The position numbers and the translations under genes are program-made. From Alphaproteobacteria bacterium (lineage in GTDB: Bacteria; Pseudomonadota; Alphaproteobacteria; UBA1280; UBA6503), in NCBI GenBank assembly GCA_021774615.1, contig JAJFIW010000033.1:1-50421 (forward strand): 50,421 nucleotides of DNA, in the 5' to 3' direction. Positions 8,123 to 20,032 of the stretch are shown here, one piece after another. The number at the start of each line of letters is the position of its first letter. Positions within the stretch are counted from its first letter, which is position 1. The notes beneath the pieces are model-generated. The model was not told the DNA's origin, ran no database searches, and saw nothing but the letters and a program-made list of their open reading frames with translations.

Positions 8123-9673
8123 CTAATTTCCTTCTACTAAAGATGTTTGCTGGAAAGGCCAGCTAGGGGATTGCGCAATAAGGTCGTGGTAATTACCAAG
8201 GCTATTAACCAAATTCTCTGCTGATGCATGGGTAATATCAAGTAACGCTGCCGGGTACAGACCTAGGCCAAGCATAAGTATAATAAGTGGCACAAACATT
8301 ATAATCTCACGTTTGTCCATGTCCTCTAAGCGTTTAACTTCCGCTGTTGTCGGTACTCCAAAAATCATCCGTTTAGTAAGCCACAACATATACGCGGCAC
8401 CAAGTACCACACCTAATGTAGCAAATATAGTAGCAGTTTGCGCTACTTGGAAACTACCAACTAATATAAGAAACTCGCCCACAAAACTATTAGTTCCAGG
8501 CAAAGCCACCGATGCCATAACAAATAATAAGAATACCAAAGAATATAAAGGTATAACTTTTACTAACCCACCAAAACGGCTTAGCTCTCGGGTGTGCATT
8601 CGATCATAAACTACACCTATCAGCATAAATAATGCAGATGATACAATCCCGTGGTTAACCATTTGCATTAAGCTACCTTGAATGCTCTCGGTAGTGGCCG
8701 CAAAAATACCTAATGTAATAAAGCCCATGTGCGAAACAGACGAGTATGCAATCATTTTTTTCACATCGTGCTGTGCTAACGCAACTAATGCTGCATAAAT
8801 GATAGCAATTACGCTTAAGGTAAATACTAATGGTGCAAAGAATGCTGAGGCTTCAGGTAATACTGGCAACGAAATACGCAAGAACCCGTAAGCCCCCATT
8901 TTTAGCAGTACCCCCGCCAAAATAACGGACCCTGCGGTAGGTGCTTGTACGTGTGCATCTGGCAACCAAGTATGAAATGGCCACATCGGCACTTTAACTG
9001 CAAATGCGGCAAAGAAGGCTAGCCACAGCCACTTCTGTGCCCCTTCATCAATCACAAGGTTTGACAAGAGTGACATATCGTATGTCTCGCCAGCTGCAAA
9101 ATATATATACAAGATTGCCACCAGCATTAATACTGATCCTATAAAAGTATAGAGGAAAAATTTTAACGCTGCATAAACACGACGCTCGCCACCCCACACA
9201 CCAATAATTAAGAACATTGGAATAAGCATAGCTTCCCACAGAACATAAAAAAGCATCAAATCTGTAGCACAGAAAACACCAATAAGGAAAGACTCTAAAG
9301 CAAGAAAAGCAGCCATATAACCGCGCACTTTAGTTGTAATGCCCTTCCATGACACTAAAATACAAATGGGCGTTAATAATGCAGTTAACAATATAAATGG
9401 TAGCGATATGCCATCAACCCCCATTCGGTAGTAAATCCCCATTTGTGGTAACCAGTCAGCAGTTTCGACTAATTGATAAGATGCTGATGCTGGGTCAAAA
9501 CCTTCATGGAATAAAATAGATATACTCAATAATAGTGTAACTAATGATGTCCATAAAGCTGCTAATTTTGCATTATGAGAAACTACCTCTTCTTCGCCAT
9601 TCATGATAAAGAAAATCATAAACGAACCAATTAATGGTAAAAAAGTAATAGTTGATAATATCGGGAAATCCAT
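8123..9673 (-). CDS. nuoM: NADH-quinone oxidoreductase subunit M
   Basis: 516-residue antiporter-like membrane subunit of complex I, one of three proton-pumping units. Conserved Glu in LFYVLWEAMLIPMFLIIGVWG, the lysine-bearing AAFAVKVPMWPFHTWLPDAH, and IAYSSVSHMGF. About 14 transmembrane helices. Lies 20 bases downstream of nuoL. Length and motifs are normal for NuoM, including MGVDGISLPFILLTA near residue 83. Confidence 0.95.
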   Translation of the reverse strand: MDFPILSTITFLPLIGSFMIFFIMNGEEEVVSHNAKLAALWTSLVTLLLSISILFHEGFDPASASYQLVETADWLPQMGIYYRMGVDGISLPFILLTALLTPICILVSWKGITTKVRGYMAAFLALESFLIGVFCATDLMLFYVLWEAMLIPMFLIIGVWGGERRVYAALKFFLYTFIGSVLMLVAILYIYFAAGETYDMSLLSNLVIDEGAQKWLWLAFFAAFAVKVPMWPFHTWLPDAHVQAPTAGSVILAGVLLKMGAYGFLRISLPVLPEASAFFAPLVFTLSVIAIIYAALVALAQHDVKKMIAYSSVSHMGFITLGIFAATTESIQGSLMQMVNHGIVSSALFMLIGVVYDRMHTRELSRFGGLVKVIPLYSLVFLLFVMASVALPGTNSFVGEFLILVGSFQVAQTATIFATLGVVLGAAYMLWLTKRMIFGVPTTAEVKRLEDMDKREIIMFVPLIILMLGLGLYPAALLDITHASAENLVNSLGNYHDLIAQSPSWPFQQTSLVEGN

Positions 9674-9693
9674 GGTCTCTTGCTACCTTTTTA

Positions 9694-11619
9694 TTAAACC
9701 ATAAGCCATGTTATTAACGCTAACATACCTAAAATTATTACAAATGCATAATGATACACATAGCCTGTTTGTAGTGGTCTTATTGTAACGCTAATACGGC
9801 GCGTTAGCTCGGCAACCCCATCGGGGCCAAAACGATCAATAATTTCCACATCACCTTTTTGCCATAAAAACTTACTAAAAGAACGAATCGGAGCCACAAT
9901 AATAGCTTCGTATATCTCATCAAAATAGAATTTATTGAACGATAAGGAATAAAGAATATCCAATGCTTTCGTCATTTTATCTGCTAAACCACGGCGTTTT
10001 ATATACATTAGCCACGCTAAACTAATACCAGCAATAGCTACGATTAGTGGCAATAGCTTAATAAGTAACGGGCTATTATGAGCCTCCACAACACCAACGT
10101 GGATATTTTCAAAAATAACAATTGAGCCATTCCACCATGCTGTGTCCATCATTGGTAGACCAAGCATACCAGCAGCAATTGCACCGACCGCTAATACCAT
10201 CATTGGCACTGTCATAATAAATGGAGATTCATGAGCATTATCAAAGGTTTCCTTATCACCATTGAATGTACCATGAAAAGCTAAAAACAATACTCTAAAG
10301 CTATAAAAAGCGGTTAAGAATGCTGCAATAGTCCCGATAATATATAAAGAATAACCTGTTTGAGTACCGCTCATGAATGCAGACTCAAGAATGAAGTCTT
10401 TTGAGAAAAAACCAGCAAATGGAGGGATGCCTGCTAATGCTAATGAGCCAATCCACATTAAACCATAAGTAATTGGTAACAGGTGGCGAACCCCACCCAT
10501 CTTAAATAAGTTTTGCTCGTGGTGCAGCGCATGGATAACAGAACCCGCAGACAAAAACAACAATGCCTTAAAGAACCCATGAGCAAACAAGTGGAACATA
10601 GCAGCAGAATACGCTGAAACCCCACAAGCAAAGAACATATAACCCAATTGCGAGCAGGTAGAATATGCAATTACACGTTTAATGTCGGTTTGGGTTAAAC
10701 CAATTATAGCTGCAAAAATAGCAGTTAATGCGCCTACCCAAGCAACTACCATCAATGCGATTTCTGTCAGCTCAAATACTGGAGACATCCTAGCTAATAA
10801 GAAAACACCTGCGGTTACCATTGTTGCCGCATGTATTAACGCTGAAACGGGTGTAGGGCCTTCCATAGCGTCTGGCAGCCATGTGTGTAAGCCAATTTGT
10901 GCAGATTTACCCATTGCGCCAAATAAAAGCAACAAAGCAAATAATTCTAATACAGGAACATTCATACCCAAGAAGTTCATGCTTTGCCCTGCAACTGACT
11001 GGGCTGATGCAAATATATCGCCGAAAGCAACGCTACCAAATACTGCAAATGCTACTAGCATAGCTAATATTAAGCCTATATCGGCAACTCTATTAACTAA
11101 AAATGCTTTAATTGATGCAGCATTAGCACTTTCTTTGTGGTGCCAAAACCCAATTAATAAGTAAGAAGCTAGCCCTACCCCTTCCCAACCTAAAAATAGT
11201 TGTACTAAGTTAGGTGCAGTCACCAATGCTAGCATCATAAATGTAAACAGTGAAAGGTAGCTAAAGAACCGTGGTTTTGATGGGTCATCGGCCATATAGC
11301 CAATAGAGTAAACATGCACCATGCTTGACACAACTGTTACTAAAACCAGCATCAACACTGTTAATTTATCTATGTATATACCAAAACTAACTGAAAGTGC
11401 ACCACTAGCAATCCATTCGTATAGAGTCGCTTCAATAGCGGGTTTACCGTATACAGCAATCTCCATAAACCCAACAAGGGATAAAAGCATAGAAACTAAC
11501 ACACCACCGCTAGTTATCCACATGCTTGCTTTATCGCCAAGGCGATTACCAAAAAGACCAACTATAGTAGCTACCAATAACGGTAACAGCACAATGGTAA
11601 AATACATTCCAGATGGCAT
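9694..11619 (-). CDS. nuoL: NADH-quinone oxidoreductase subunit L
   Basis: 641-residue distal antiporter-like subunit of complex I with the C-terminal extension that forms the long amphipathic lateral helix. Conserved LFLGWEGVGLASYLLIGFWHH, GKSAQIGLHTWLPDAMEGPTPVSALIHAATMV and IAYSTCSQLGYMF. I used the ATG at 11619: AAAGG lies about 9 bases upstream and nuoK ends 4 bases before. A second ATG at 11607 has a poorer site. Confidence 0.95.
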   Translation of the reverse strand: MPSGMYFTIVLLPLLVATIVGLFGNRLGDKASMWITSGGVLVSMLLSLVGFMEIAVYGKPAIEATLYEWIASGALSVSFGIYIDKLTVLMLVLVTVVSSMVHVYSIGYMADDPSKPRFFSYLSLFTFMMLALVTAPNLVQLFLGWEGVGLASYLLIGFWHHKESANAASIKAFLVNRVADIGLILAMLVAFAVFGSVAFGDIFASAQSVAGQSMNFLGMNVPVLELFALLLLFGAMGKSAQIGLHTWLPDAMEGPTPVSALIHAATMVTAGVFLLARMSPVFELTEIALMVVAWVGALTAIFAAIIGLTQTDIKRVIAYSTCSQLGYMFFACGVSAYSAAMFHLFAHGFFKALLFLSAGSVIHALHHEQNLFKMGGVRHLLPITYGLMWIGSLALAGIPPFAGFFSKDFILESAFMSGTQTGYSLYIIGTIAAFLTAFYSFRVLFLAFHGTFNGDKETFDNAHESPFIMTVPMMVLAVGAIAAGMLGLPMMDTAWWNGSIVIFENIHVGVVEAHNSPLLIKLLPLIVAIAGISLAWLMYIKRRGLADKMTKALDILYSLSFNKFYFDEIYEAIIVAPIRSFSKFLWQKGDVEIIDRFGPDGVAELTRRISVTIRPLQTGYVYHYAFVIILGMLALITWLMV

Positions 11620-11623
11620 TGGT

Positions 11624-11935
11624 TTAACCTTTCATCAGATTAGACTGTTCAATTTCGATAGACCCACGATTACGGAATAAAACCGTAACAATAGCCAAAC
11701 CAATAGAAACTTCAGCAGCGGCAACAGTTAAAATAAAGAACGAGAATATTTGCCCTGCTATATCACCAGCAAAGGTAGAAAACGCCACAAAGTTAATATT
11801 TACGGATAAAAGCATTAGCTCTATACACATCAAAACTAAAATAATATTTTTACGATTAATAAAAATACCAACTACCCCAATACTAAACAGCGTTGCAGCA
11901 AGAATTAAAAAATGTGTTAACCCAACATCTTGCAT
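11624..11935 (-). CDS. nuoK: NADH-quinone oxidoreductase subunit K
   Basis: 103-residue membrane subunit with three transmembrane helices. The first essential glutamate of the E-channel is in [18 protein letters not shown] and the second in [18 protein letters not shown]. Normal length for the family. Positioned between nuoJ and nuoL as in all 14-gene operons. Confidence 0.95.
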   Translation of the reverse strand: MQDVGLTHFLILAATLFSIGVVGIFINRKNIILVLMCIELMLLSVNINFVAFSTFAGDIAGQIFSFFILTVAAAEVSIGLAIVTVLFRNRGSIEIEQSNLMKG

Positions 11936-11950
11936 TTGTGTTTTCTCCCT

Positions 11951-12562
11951 CTATACCAAGCCTTGGCCAGATTTAACTTTTTTAAGTTCTACCGCTTCTT
12001 TACGAGTACGTAGCACTTGCTCTGTAATGTTTTGTCTTTTTACACCTTCACGGCGACGGAATGTAAGTACAATGGCACCAATCATAGCCACAAGCAGAAC
12101 CATGCCTGCTAATTGAAAAGGTGCTAAATAGTCGGTAAATAGTACTTGACCAATAGCAGTAATGTTTTGAGTGTCTGTAGGGATTGGCATTGCAGTCTGG
12201 GTTATTAAATGATCGCTCGAAAACAAACCTGATTTTACCGCTAATATTAATTCTACTAATAGAACAACACCCGTTAACACCCCTACTGGCATGTAGCTTG
12301 CGTAACCCTCTTTAAGCATTGCAAAGTCAATGTCAATAGTCATCAAAACAAATAAGAACATAACCGCAATAGCACCAACGTAAACTAGCACCAACATAAG
12401 CCCTAAAAACTCTGCGCCCATTAAAATAAAAAGCCCCGAGCAATTCAAAAATGTAAGAATTAAAAACAGTACACTAAAAATTGGGTTTTTAGCTGTAACT
12501 ACACCTAATGCCGCAATTAGCATTACCGATGCAAACACATAAAACATCAAATCAGGAAACAT
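11951..12562 (-). CDS. nuoJ: NADH-quinone oxidoreductase subunit J
   Basis: 203-residue membrane subunit with five hydrophobic helices. The conserved glycine- and Tyr-containing TM3 segment VYVGAIAVMFLFVLM, which undergoes the pi-bulge transition in known structures, is present, as is NPIFSVLFLILTFLNCSGLF. The C-terminal 30 residues are basic and probably cytoplasmic. Lies 15 bases upstream of nuoK and 40 bases downstream of nuoI. Confidence 0.93.
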   Translation of the reverse strand: MFPDLMFYVFASVMLIAALGVVTAKNPIFSVLFLILTFLNCSGLFILMGAEFLGLMLVLVYVGAIAVMFLFVLMTIDIDFAMLKEGYASYMPVGVLTGVVLLVELILAVKSGLFSSDHLITQTAMPIPTDTQNITAIGQVLFTDYLAPFQLAGMVLLVAMIGAIVLTFRRREGVKRQNITEQVLRTRKEAVELKKVKSGQGLV

Positions 12563-12602
12563 TGTATTATTCTTTCTTAATCTAAATTATTAACTAATTA
12601 TT

Positions 12603-13088
12603 CTAACGGTATGGTGCATCTTTCTGCAACCGCTCAGCAATCCGTATTTCAAAGTCTTCGCCGTTTTGTAGTAGCTTATCTTTATCGTAAATAAGCTTGC
12701 TTCTATCATCAGTAGCAAACTCAAAATTTGGCCCTTCTACAATTGCATCTACTGGGCATGCTTCCTCGCATAGTCCACAATAAATACATTTAACCATGTC
12801 AATATCGTACCGAGTAGTGCGTCGAGAGCCGTCTTCTCTAGCTTCGGCTTCAATTGTAATTGCTTGCGCAGGGCACACAGCTTCACATAGTTTACAAGCA
12901 ATGCAACGCTCTTCACCATTAGGGTAACGACGCAAAGCATGTTCACCACGGAACCTTGGCGAGGTTAGGGTTTTCTCTAGTGGGTAGTTCATCGTAAATT
13001 TTGGTTTAAACAGGTTTTTTAGAGTTACTGAGAACCCTTGGATCATGTCCAATAAAAAGAACTGTCTGATAATATGCCATAGTTTCAT
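12603..13088 (-). CDS. nuoI: NADH-quinone oxidoreductase subunit I
   Basis: 161-residue peripheral-arm subunit carrying clusters N6a and N6b. Two four-cysteine motifs are visible, [12 protein letters not shown] and [12 protein letters not shown], each followed by the typical extra structure (AITIEAE and AIVEGPNFE). Electrons pass from NuoG through these clusters to NuoB. The N-terminal amphipathic helix ([17 protein letters not shown]) anchors it on the membrane arm. It starts 4 bases after the nuoH stop. Confidence 0.96.
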   Translation of the reverse strand: MKLWHIIRQFFLLDMIQGFSVTLKNLFKPKFTMNYPLEKTLTSPRFRGEHALRRYPNGEERCIACKLCEAVCPAQAITIEAEAREDGSRRTTRYDIDMVKCIYCGLCEEACPVDAIVEGPNFEFATDDRSKLIYDKDKLLQNGEDFEIRIAERLQKDAPYR

Positions 13089-13092
13089 GTTG

Positions 13093-14118
13093 TTAAGCCC
13101 CTACCAGTCCGAAAATATGCATTGATGCTGCCACAATTATTAGCCATAACAGCGTAAAAGGTAAAAATACTTTCCAGCCCAGACGCATTAGCTGATCATA
13201 GCGGAAACGAGGCAAAGTTGCCCTTGCCCATAAAAATACAAATAATACAAAAGCTACTTTAAGGCTGAACCAGAAAAAACCTGGCACCGCATCAAACAAA
13301 GGAGTGCTAATTGGCGGTAACCACCCACCCATAAATAATACTGCCGTAATCCCCGACATTAAGATCATGTTTGCGTATTCGCCAAGGAAGAATAAAGCAA
13401 AAGGCATACTGCTATATTCAGCATGGAAACCTGCAACAAGCTCAGCCTCCCCCTCTGGTAAGTCAAATGGTGCACGGTTTGTTTCAGCTAAAATAGAAAT
13501 AAGGAACACAATAAACATCGGGAACAAAGGCACCATATACCACATGCCTTGTTGTGCTTCGACAATGGCGGTTAAATTCATGCTACCGCTAAGTAAAATA
13601 ACAGTCATGACGGTTAAGCCCATAGATACTTCGTAAGATATCATCTGTGCGCCACTACGTACCGCGCCCAAAAATGGGTATTTAGAGTTACTAGCCCAAC
13701 CAGCTATCAGAACTCCATAAATACCAATACTTGAAACAGCCAATAAATACAACACACCAAGGTTAATGTCAGCAAGCACTAGACCTTTATCAAAAGGGAT
13801 AACAGCCCATGCCATCAATGCAGGTACCATAACCATAACAGGCGCAATAATAAATGGTATTTTTGATGCTCCAGACGGGATAATTATTTCTTTGAACATT
13901 AATTTAACCGCATCAGCTATAGGTTGCCCTAGCCCTTTTGGCCCTACCATATTAGGCCCAATCCGAAGCTGCATTGCACCAATAATTTTACGCTCTGCAA
14001 ATGTTAAATAAGCTACAGCCAAAAACAGTGGCAATGTAATTGTAAGAACCTGAGCCACTATCCAGCCCAATGCTTGTATGTTTTCTAAAGTTAATAGTTC
14101 CAAAAATGGGATGGTCAT
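13093..14118 (-). CDS. nuoH: NADH-quinone oxidoreductase subunit H
   Basis: 341-residue membrane subunit forming the quinone-chamber entrance with eight or more helices. Signature regions [33 protein letters not shown] and the loop [27 protein letters not shown] are intact, including the conserved acidic residues. The start overlaps the nuoG stop by one base (TAATG), indicating coupled translation. Confidence 0.96.
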   Translation of the reverse strand: MTIPFLELLTLENIQALGWIVAQVLTITLPLFLAVAYLTFAERKIIGAMQLRIGPNMVGPKGLGQPIADAVKLMFKEIIIPSGASKIPFIIAPVMVMVPALMAWAVIPFDKGLVLADINLGVLYLLAVSSIGIYGVLIAGWASNSKYPFLGAVRSGAQMISYEVSMGLTVMTVILLSGSMNLTAIVEAQQGMWYMVPLFPMFIVFLISILAETNRAPFDLPEGEAELVAGFHAEYSSMPFALFFLGEYANMILMSGITAVLFMGGWLPPISTPLFDAVPGFFWFSLKVAFVLFVFLWARATLPRFRYDQLMRLGWKVFLPFTLLWLIIVAASMHIFGLVGA

Positions 14119-16214
14119 TAGCCTACCTTCCTCTGTTTAGCATTAACATCAGCCCTAGCATCTGCCAAATCTTGGCATTCCGTCATCACTTGTGAAGCAC
14201 GCATGATTTCGTTAGTTTTATAGAAGCTTCTAACAGGTTGCTCAAATGCATTGTCAAGAATATGTCCAGCTAAACCGAAAGACTCCCATTTAGGTGGTAC
14301 AAATGTATTAAGGTTTTCAAAAACTGGTGCTCGTTTAACAATTAATGCCCGCAATTGGCTTTGGGTATCAAATGGTAGAGGGTCTGCAATTTCTGCAGAT
14401 AGTGCACGGAAAATTTTCCAGTCTTCTTTGGCCTGCATTGGTGGGGCGACTGCTTTTTTGCTTTCTTGTGCTCGGCCTTCTGTGTTCATCCACAATGCTG
14501 TTTTCTCTGTATAGGCTGCAGCTGGTAAAATAATATCGGCAACTTCTGCATATGGGGATAAATGAGAGCCTATAAATATAGTTGTCTTAGCACCTTTTAA
14601 GCTTTCTGGTGGGATATCAGACTCACCATAAAGTACTAATAATTCTATTTTTTTATCAGCTAGTGCTTTTAGAATACCAGCTGTATCTTTCCCTTTTTCT
14701 TCGGGATAAACAGCAAGGTCTAGCGCTGCAATACGCCCTGGTTTTTGCTGCAACACATTAAAACCATGCCAGTCTTTATTAACCACTCTATATTGGTCGG
14801 CTATTGTGTAAAGGCGATACATAATTTGTGGTGCATCTTTACGAGCTAATGTAGCTGCAGCACCAACAATAATCATTGGGTTTTTTGCGTCTTCAAGTTG
14901 TTTTGCAAAAGGGTGTTCTCCTGAAGCAATCTGGTCAAGGATAATGGCTGTATTTTCGCTATGCATTGTTGGGTACGTTAAGTCACAAGGGGCACCAACC
15001 ACAGCTACCTGTAACCTTTTGCTTAACACGTTTTTACGAATTCTTGCATTTAGTACAGGTGCTTCAAGCCGAGGGTTTGCACCAACAATCAGAATAAAAT
15101 CTGCCTTATCTATACCTTTAATACCGCTGTTAAATACATATTTACAACGATGTTTACCTGTCATTGTAGAGCCATCGGTACGGGCATCTACATTATCGGT
15201 TTTAAGGGTTGTTTTCATGAATGCGTTAAAACTATATAAATCTTCAGCACTGAACATATCGCCAGCCAAGCCAGCGATAGCATCTGGCTTAGATGCTTTC
15301 CCTGCAGCTTTTTTAATAGCATCAAATGCTTGTGGCCAGCCGCAAGCTTCTAGCGATTTACCTTTACGCCGTAAAGGTGTAGTCAAGCGGGAGCGGTTTA
15401 AGCCATCGTAGCTAAAACGGGCAGTATCGCTAATCCACTCTTCGTTGATGTCTTCACACTCAACAGGGTCAATCCGCATTACTTTGCCACCACGGTGGAA
15501 AATACGGATATTACTACCAATCCCATCCATAACATCAACCGAGTCTGTATGCTCTAGTTCCCAAGGCCTAGCTGTAAAAGCATAAGGTTTGCTACATAAA
15601 GCACCTACTGGGCATAAGTCAATCATGTTGCCAGAAAGCTCGCTTTCTAGTGCTTTCTCAACGTAAGTACCGACCTGCATATTTTCGCCGCGGCCAGTAG
15701 CACACATTTCAGGGACGCCCGCAACTTCTGTAGCAAAACGAATACAGCGTGTACAATGGATACAACGTGTCATTACAGTACGGATAAGTGGCCCAAGGTT
15801 TTTGTCGGGGACAGCTCTTTTTTCTTCTTTAAAATGGGTTCTGTCAGAGCCATAAGAAACTGCCATATCTTGCAAGTCACACTCTCCAGCTTGGTCACAG
15901 ATTGGGCAATCAAGTGGGTGGTTAATTAGCATTAACTCCATCACACCTTTTTGCGAATTTTGCGCTAATTCAGAGTTGGTGTAAACTTCCATATCTTGGC
16001 CAACCATTGTATAGCAACTTGGCATTGCCTTTGGTGCGCCTTTAATCTCAACCAAACACATTCGGCAATTAGCAGGGGTTGACAACCGCTTATGATAACA
16101 AAAATGCGGAACCTCGATACCACTTTGTTTTGCCGCTTCAATAATTGAAGTCCCTTTATCTACCACAACTTTTTGGTCGTTAATGGTTAGGGTTATTTGG
16201 TTATCATCACTCAT
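14118..16214 (-). CDS. nuoG: NADH-quinone oxidoreductase subunit G
   Basis: 698-residue 75-kDa-type subunit. N-terminal ferredoxin domain with 2Fe-2S ligands ([16 protein letters not shown] and CYTMVGQ), the His-Cys cluster motif [18 protein letters not shown], and the 4Fe-4S motif [10 protein letters not shown], then a molybdopterin-oxidoreductase-like domain that carries no cofactor in complex I. It shows only the usual cluster set; I did not see the extra N7 ligand motif of E. coli-type NuoG. It lies 3 bases downstream of nuoF. Confidence 0.95.
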   Translation of the reverse strand: MSDDNQITLTINDQKVVVDKGTSIIEAAKQSGIEVPHFCYHKRLSTPANCRMCLVEIKGAPKAMPSCYTMVGQDMEVYTNSELAQNSQKGVMELMLINHPLDCPICDQAGECDLQDMAVSYGSDRTHFKEEKRAVPDKNLGPLIRTVMTRCIHCTRCIRFATEVAGVPEMCATGRGENMQVGTYVEKALESELSGNMIDLCPVGALCSKPYAFTARPWELEHTDSVDVMDGIGSNIRIFHRGGKVMRIDPVECEDINEEWISDTARFSYDGLNRSRLTTPLRRKGKSLEACGWPQAFDAIKKAAGKASKPDAIAGLAGDMFSAEDLYSFNAFMKTTLKTDNVDARTDGSTMTGKHRCKYVFNSGIKGIDKADFILIVGANPRLEAPVLNARIRKNVLSKRLQVAVVGAPCDLTYPTMHSENTAIILDQIASGEHPFAKQLEDAKNPMIIVGAAATLARKDAPQIMYRLYTIADQYRVVNKDWHGFNVLQQKPGRIAALDLAVYPEEKGKDTAGILKALADKKIELLVLYGESDIPPESLKGAKTTIFIGSHLSPYAEVADIILPAAAYTEKTALWMNTEGRAQESKKAVAPPMQAKEDWKIFRALSAEIADPLPFDTQSQLRALIVKRAPVFENLNTFVPPKWESFGLAGHILDNAFEQPVRSFYKTNEIMRASQVMTECQDLADARADVNAKQRKVG

Positions 16215-16217
16215 AAC

Positions 16218-17537
16218 TTATGCGCTCTTTGCTGTATTGTTTTGTTTTGATTTCTTCTTAGCTTTATTAATTTCTGCTTCAAATAATGGTCTAAAATGTT
16301 TTAAAACTCCCTGAACTGGCCACATAGCACCGTCAGCAAAGGCACAAATTGTATGCCCCTCAACCTTTTTAGTAACCTTAAATAGTTGGTCAAGCTCTTC
16401 GATTTCGCCATCACCGTGGCTAAGGCGCTCCATCATCCGCCACACCCAGCCAACACCTTCACGGCATGGGGTACATTGCCCGCAAGACTCGTGCTTATAA
16501 AACCGAGAGATGCGTGTCATCACGGCTAAAATATCGGTCTCTTTGTTCATCACAATAACAGCTGCGGTACCAAGCCCTGTACCAACTTCACGTAGGGCAT
16601 CAAAGTCCATTAGTATTGTGTCTGCTTGGATTGCAGACAACATTGGTGTAGAAGAACCACCTGGTATAACAGCCAAAAGATTGTCCCAACCGCCAATAAC
16701 ACCACCTGCGTGTTCTTCGATAAGAGTTTTTAATGGAATACTCATCGGGGCTTCTACGTTACAAGGCTTATTAACTGCCCCAGAAATAGAGAAAATTTTT
16801 GTACCGTGGTTATTAGGGCGACCAAACTGCGTCCACCATTTAACGCCTTTTTTAAGGATAGGTGGGACTTGCGCAACGGTTTCAACGTTATTAATAGTTG
16901 TCGGGCAGCCATATAACCCCGCGCCTGCCGGGAATGGCGGCTTCATCCGAGGTTGACCTTTTTTGCCCTCTAAAGACTCTAGCAATGCGGTTTCTTCGCC
17001 ACATATGTAAGCACCAGCGCCTGTATGGACGTGGATATCTACATCAACTTTAGTTTTAAGGATGTTTTTACCCAAAAAACCAGCTTCATAGGCTTCATCA
17101 ATAGCTTTTTGCAAATGGTCAGCTTCATCAATATATTCGCCACGGACATAAACATAACAAGTTTTAGCGCCAAGGCTATGGCAACCAATAATTATGCCTT
17201 CTACCAATGTATGTGGATCGTAAAGAAGAATGTCTCGGTCTTTACAAGTGCCAGGTTCGCTTTCATCGGCATTTACAACTAAGTAATTTGGCTTTTCTTC
17301 AACAGGTGGCATAAACGACCATTTCATGCCAGTAGGGAAACCAGCACCACCACGACCACGTAAAGCAGACGCTTTTAGCTGTTCGATGATATCCTTAGGT
17401 GCTGTTTTTAGGATTTTATCCAACCCTTTATAACCACCACGTTTTTCGTAGCCTTTAATATGCCAGTCGTCGCTGCCATCAAGGTTTTTAAATATTTTAT
17501 CTTCCACAGAAAGAGTATGGAGCTGTTTTACACTCAT
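16218..17537 (-). CDS. nuoF: NADH-quinone oxidoreductase subunit F
   Basis: 439-residue NADH- and FMN-binding subunit, the electron entry point of complex I. Glycine-rich NADH motif [20 protein letters not shown]-binding [14 protein letters not shown] and [13 protein letters not shown], and the N3 4Fe-4S ligands [12 protein letters not shown] with a later Cys in [10 protein letters not shown]. The start overlaps nuoE by 4 bases. A lysine-rich tail (about the last 15 residues) extends beyond the conserved domain. Confidence 0.96.
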   Translation of the reverse strand: MSVKQLHTLSVEDKIFKNLDGSDDWHIKGYEKRGGYKGLDKILKTAPKDIIEQLKASALRGRGGAGFPTGMKWSFMPPVEEKPNYLVVNADESEPGTCKDRDILLYDPHTLVEGIIIGCHSLGAKTCYVYVRGEYIDEADHLQKAIDEAYEAGFLGKNILKTKVDVDIHVHTGAGAYICGEETALLESLEGKKGQPRMKPPFPAGAGLYGCPTTINNVETVAQVPPILKKGVKWWTQFGRPNNHGTKIFSISGAVNKPCNVEAPMSIPLKTLIEEHAGGVIGGWDNLLAVIPGGSSTPMLSAIQADTILMDFDALREVGTGLGTAAVIVMNKETDILAVMTRISRFYKHESCGQCTPCREGVGWVWRMMERLSHGDGEIEELDQLFKVTKKVEGHTICAFADGAMWPVQGVLKHFRPLFEAEINKAKKKSKQNNTAKSA

Positions 17538-18133
17538 TTACTCGCCTCCGTAGGTACATCACCCTCTTTAACTCTCTTGACAATATCGCGAGCTTTGTCA
17601 GGGGTTAGGTTGCCATGGTAGTGGTCGTCTATCATCATCATCGGTGCTTCGCAGCAAGAACCAAGGCATTCAAACTCTTGTACTGTGACCATACCATCAG
17701 AAGTAGTTTCTCCTGCTTTAACCCCTAGCTCATCTTCAATCTCGCTAAGGACTTTATAGCAGCCACGAACCATACAAGACACATTCGTACAAACCCGCAC
17801 AACGTGCTTGCCAACAGGTTGGGTAAAGAACATATCGTAAAAACTAGCAACTTCGTAAACACGCACGGGGGGCATGTCTAGGGTGTCTGCAACCAAATTC
17901 ATGGCGCCTACTGGCAGCCAACCATCAAATGTCTTTTGCGCTAATTTAAGCAACGAAATAACAGCAGAAGCCTGCCGACCAGACGGATATTTTGCAATGA
18001 TGCCTTTAATATCTTTATCAAGTTTCTTAGGCCAAGTATAAGTTTTCTCGTCATCAACAATTTGCACCCTAGCACCACGCAAAGCAAGGTTTTCGTCCGA
18101 TTGTTTTAACAACGTATTTTCTTGTGCAGTCAT
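17534..18133 (-). CDS. nuoE: NADH-quinone oxidoreductase subunit E
   Basis: 199-residue thioredoxin-like subunit holding the N1a 2Fe-2S cluster. Ligands are in [11 protein letters not shown] and [12 protein letters not shown], preceded by the helical domain ([18 protein letters not shown]). N1a is thought to buffer electrons at the flavin. It starts 1 base after the nuoD stop and overlaps nuoF by 4 bases. Confidence 0.95.
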   Translation of the reverse strand: MTAQENTLLKQSDENLALRGARVQIVDDEKTYTWPKKLDKDIKGIIAKYPSGRQASAVISLLKLAQKTFDGWLPVGAMNLVADTLDMPPVRVYEVASFYDMFFTQPVGKHVVRVCTNVSCMVRGCYKVLSEIEDELGVKAGETTSDGMVTVQEFECLGSCCEAPMMMIDDHYHGNLTPDKARDIVKRVKEGDVPTEASK

Positions 18134-18134
18134 A

Positions 18135-19337
18135 TTATCTATCTATCTCCCCAAACACGATATCTTGTGTACCAATAACGGTAACAACATCAGCAATCAT
18201 ATGGCCACGAACCATGCGGTCAAGACCTTGCAAATGAGCAAACCCTGGCGCACGGATTTTTACCCGATACGGACGAGGCCCACCTTTTGAAACTAAATAA
18301 ACCCCCATCTCACCTTTTGGTGCCTCAACAGCGGCATAACATTCACCAGCAGGAACATGGAAGCCCTCTGTAAAATATTTAAAATGATGGATTAAAGCTT
18401 CCATACTGTTTTTCATGTCGTTACGTGGAGGCGGTGAAACTTTAAAGTTTTGTGTTTTAATGGCACCTTTTGGCATTTTTTCTATGCATTGCTCGATAAT
18501 TCGTAAGCTTTGGCGCATTTCTTCGATGCGTACTAAGTAGCGGGAGTAACTATCACCATTTTTACCAACAGGGACATCAAAATCCATTTCGTCATAAACT
18601 TCGTATGGCTGTGATTTACGCAAATCCCAACTAAGGCCAGATCCACGCAGCATAGGGCCAGTACAACCCATTTCAATAGCGTCTTCAGGAGTTAGCACAC
18701 CAACATCTACAGTGCGCTGTTTCCAAATACGGTTTTCTGTTAGTAATGCCTCAAATTCGTCAATATGGGCAACCATTTCAATATTAAATGCAGCAATTTT
18801 TTCCAAAAGACCTTCTGGTAAATCACGGCTAACTCCGCCAGGTCTAAAGTAGTTGGCATGCATTCTTGCACCAGATACTTCTTCATAAAAATCCATTAAA
18901 GTTTCTCTATGTTTAAACGCATAAAGGAAAACACTCATCGCACCAACGTCTAAAGCATGAGTACCCAGCCACAATAAGTGGTTCATCAAGCGGGTAAGTT
19001 CAGAGTACATAACCCGAATAAACTGTGCACGGCGTGGTACGTCTACACCTAATAATTTTTCAGTAGCCAAACACCAAACATGCTCTTGGCACATCATAGA
19101 CACATAATCAAGACGGTCAAAATAAGGAAGCCCTTGAATGTAGCTCCTATTTTCTAGGAGTTTTTCGGTACCACGGTGGAGCAACCCAATATGAGGGTCA
19201 GCACGAGTAATAGTTTCCCCCTCCATCTCTAGAACCAAGCGTAGCACACCATGCGCTGCTGGGTGTTGTGGCCCAAAATTAAGAGTGAAGTTTTCCCCTA
19301 CTGTAACCTCTTGTGTAGTGCGATTAGCTGAAACCAT
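18135..19337 (-). CDS. nuoD: NADH-quinone oxidoreductase subunit D
   Basis: 400-residue 49-kDa-type subunit forming the quinone site with NuoB. Diagnostic stretches: [18 protein letters not shown] (quinone-site His), [12 protein letters not shown], and the terminal [13 protein letters not shown]. It is separate from nuoC, as in most Alphaproteobacteria and mitochondria and unlike the fused gene of E. coli. It overlaps the nuoC stop by one base. Confidence 0.96.
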   Translation of the reverse strand: MVSANRTTQEVTVGENFTLNFGPQHPAAHGVLRLVLEMEGETITRADPHIGLLHRGTEKLLENRSYIQGLPYFDRLDYVSMMCQEHVWCLATEKLLGVDVPRRAQFIRVMYSELTRLMNHLLWLGTHALDVGAMSVFLYAFKHRETLMDFYEEVSGARMHANYFRPGGVSRDLPEGLLEKIAAFNIEMVAHIDEFEALLTENRIWKQRTVDVGVLTPEDAIEMGCTGPMLRGSGLSWDLRKSQPYEVYDEMDFDVPVGKNGDSYSRYLVRIEEMRQSLRIIEQCIEKMPKGAIKTQNFKVSPPPRNDMKNSMEALIHHFKYFTEGFHVPAGECYAAVEAPKGEMGVYLVSKGGPRPYRVKIRAPGFAHLQGLDRMVRGHMIADVVTVIGTQDIVFGEIDR

Positions 19338-20020
19338 TATTCATCTCCCCCACTGGCTTTTGCTAAAGGCTGTGGATCGGAGAATTCTCCGTCATCAAAA
19401 GAATTATCTTCATCTGCTAACCCATAAGGATTATCCATAGCCTTCCATGGAGACTCCCACTCAAAATGGCGATATGGTTGTGCTAATTTTATTGGGCGAT
19501 ACACACAACGCTGCAACTCTTCGTCGTAAAACATTTCTACATTACCCTCAACAGGGAAGTCTTTTCGCAATGGGAAACCTTCAAAGTCATAGTCTGTTAA
19601 GATACGACGCAAGTCAGGGTGATTTTCAAAAATAATACCAAACATGTCGTATGTTTCCCTCTCGTACCAATTAGCATTAGAAAAAACATCTACAATTGAT
19701 GGAACAGACTGCTCTTCTGCTGCAAGTATTTTTACACGAATACGAAGGTTATGGGCTAGTGATAAAAAATGATAAACAATCTCAAAACGCTCATTGCGTT
19801 CGGGGAAATCCACACCACAGATGTCAATCAGCATTTTAAATTGGCACTCACGGTCGTCACGCAAAAATTTTAATAAAGAATGTAAGTCTTTAGGGCGAGT
19901 AACAATGGTTAGCTCTCTATGCTTTAACTTAACCTCACGAATTAGATCTTTTTGCTCAGCAGCAATATGGGCTTTCAGCTTTATTAGCTTATCAGCATCA
20001 AGGTATTTATCAATATGCAC
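19337..20020 (-). CDS. nuoC: NADH-quinone oxidoreductase subunit C
   Basis: 227-residue 30-kDa-type subunit of the peripheral arm. The family signature is clear: [40 protein letters not shown]. The C-terminal tail is acidic and variable ([12 protein letters not shown]). It has no cofactor and acts structurally between NuoB, NuoD and NuoI. Lies 12 bases downstream of nuoB. Confidence 0.95.
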   Translation of the reverse strand: MHIDKYLDADKLIKLKAHIAAEQKDLIREVKLKHRELTIVTRPKDLHSLLKFLRDDRECQFKMLIDICGVDFPERNERFEIVYHFLSLAHNLRIRVKILAAEEQSVPSIVDVFSNANWYERETYDMFGIIFENHPDLRRILTDYDFEGFPLRKDFPVEGNVEMFYDEELQRCVYRPIKLAQPYRHFEWESPWKAMDNPYGLADEDNSFDDGEFSDPQPLAKASGGDE

Positions 20021-20032
20021 AAGAATTACTCC

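Noticed and set aside
10682-11164. 160-codon open frame opposite nuoL
   Set aside because: Antisense shadow rich in A, N, T and I, mirroring the codon pattern of the membrane protein on the other strand.
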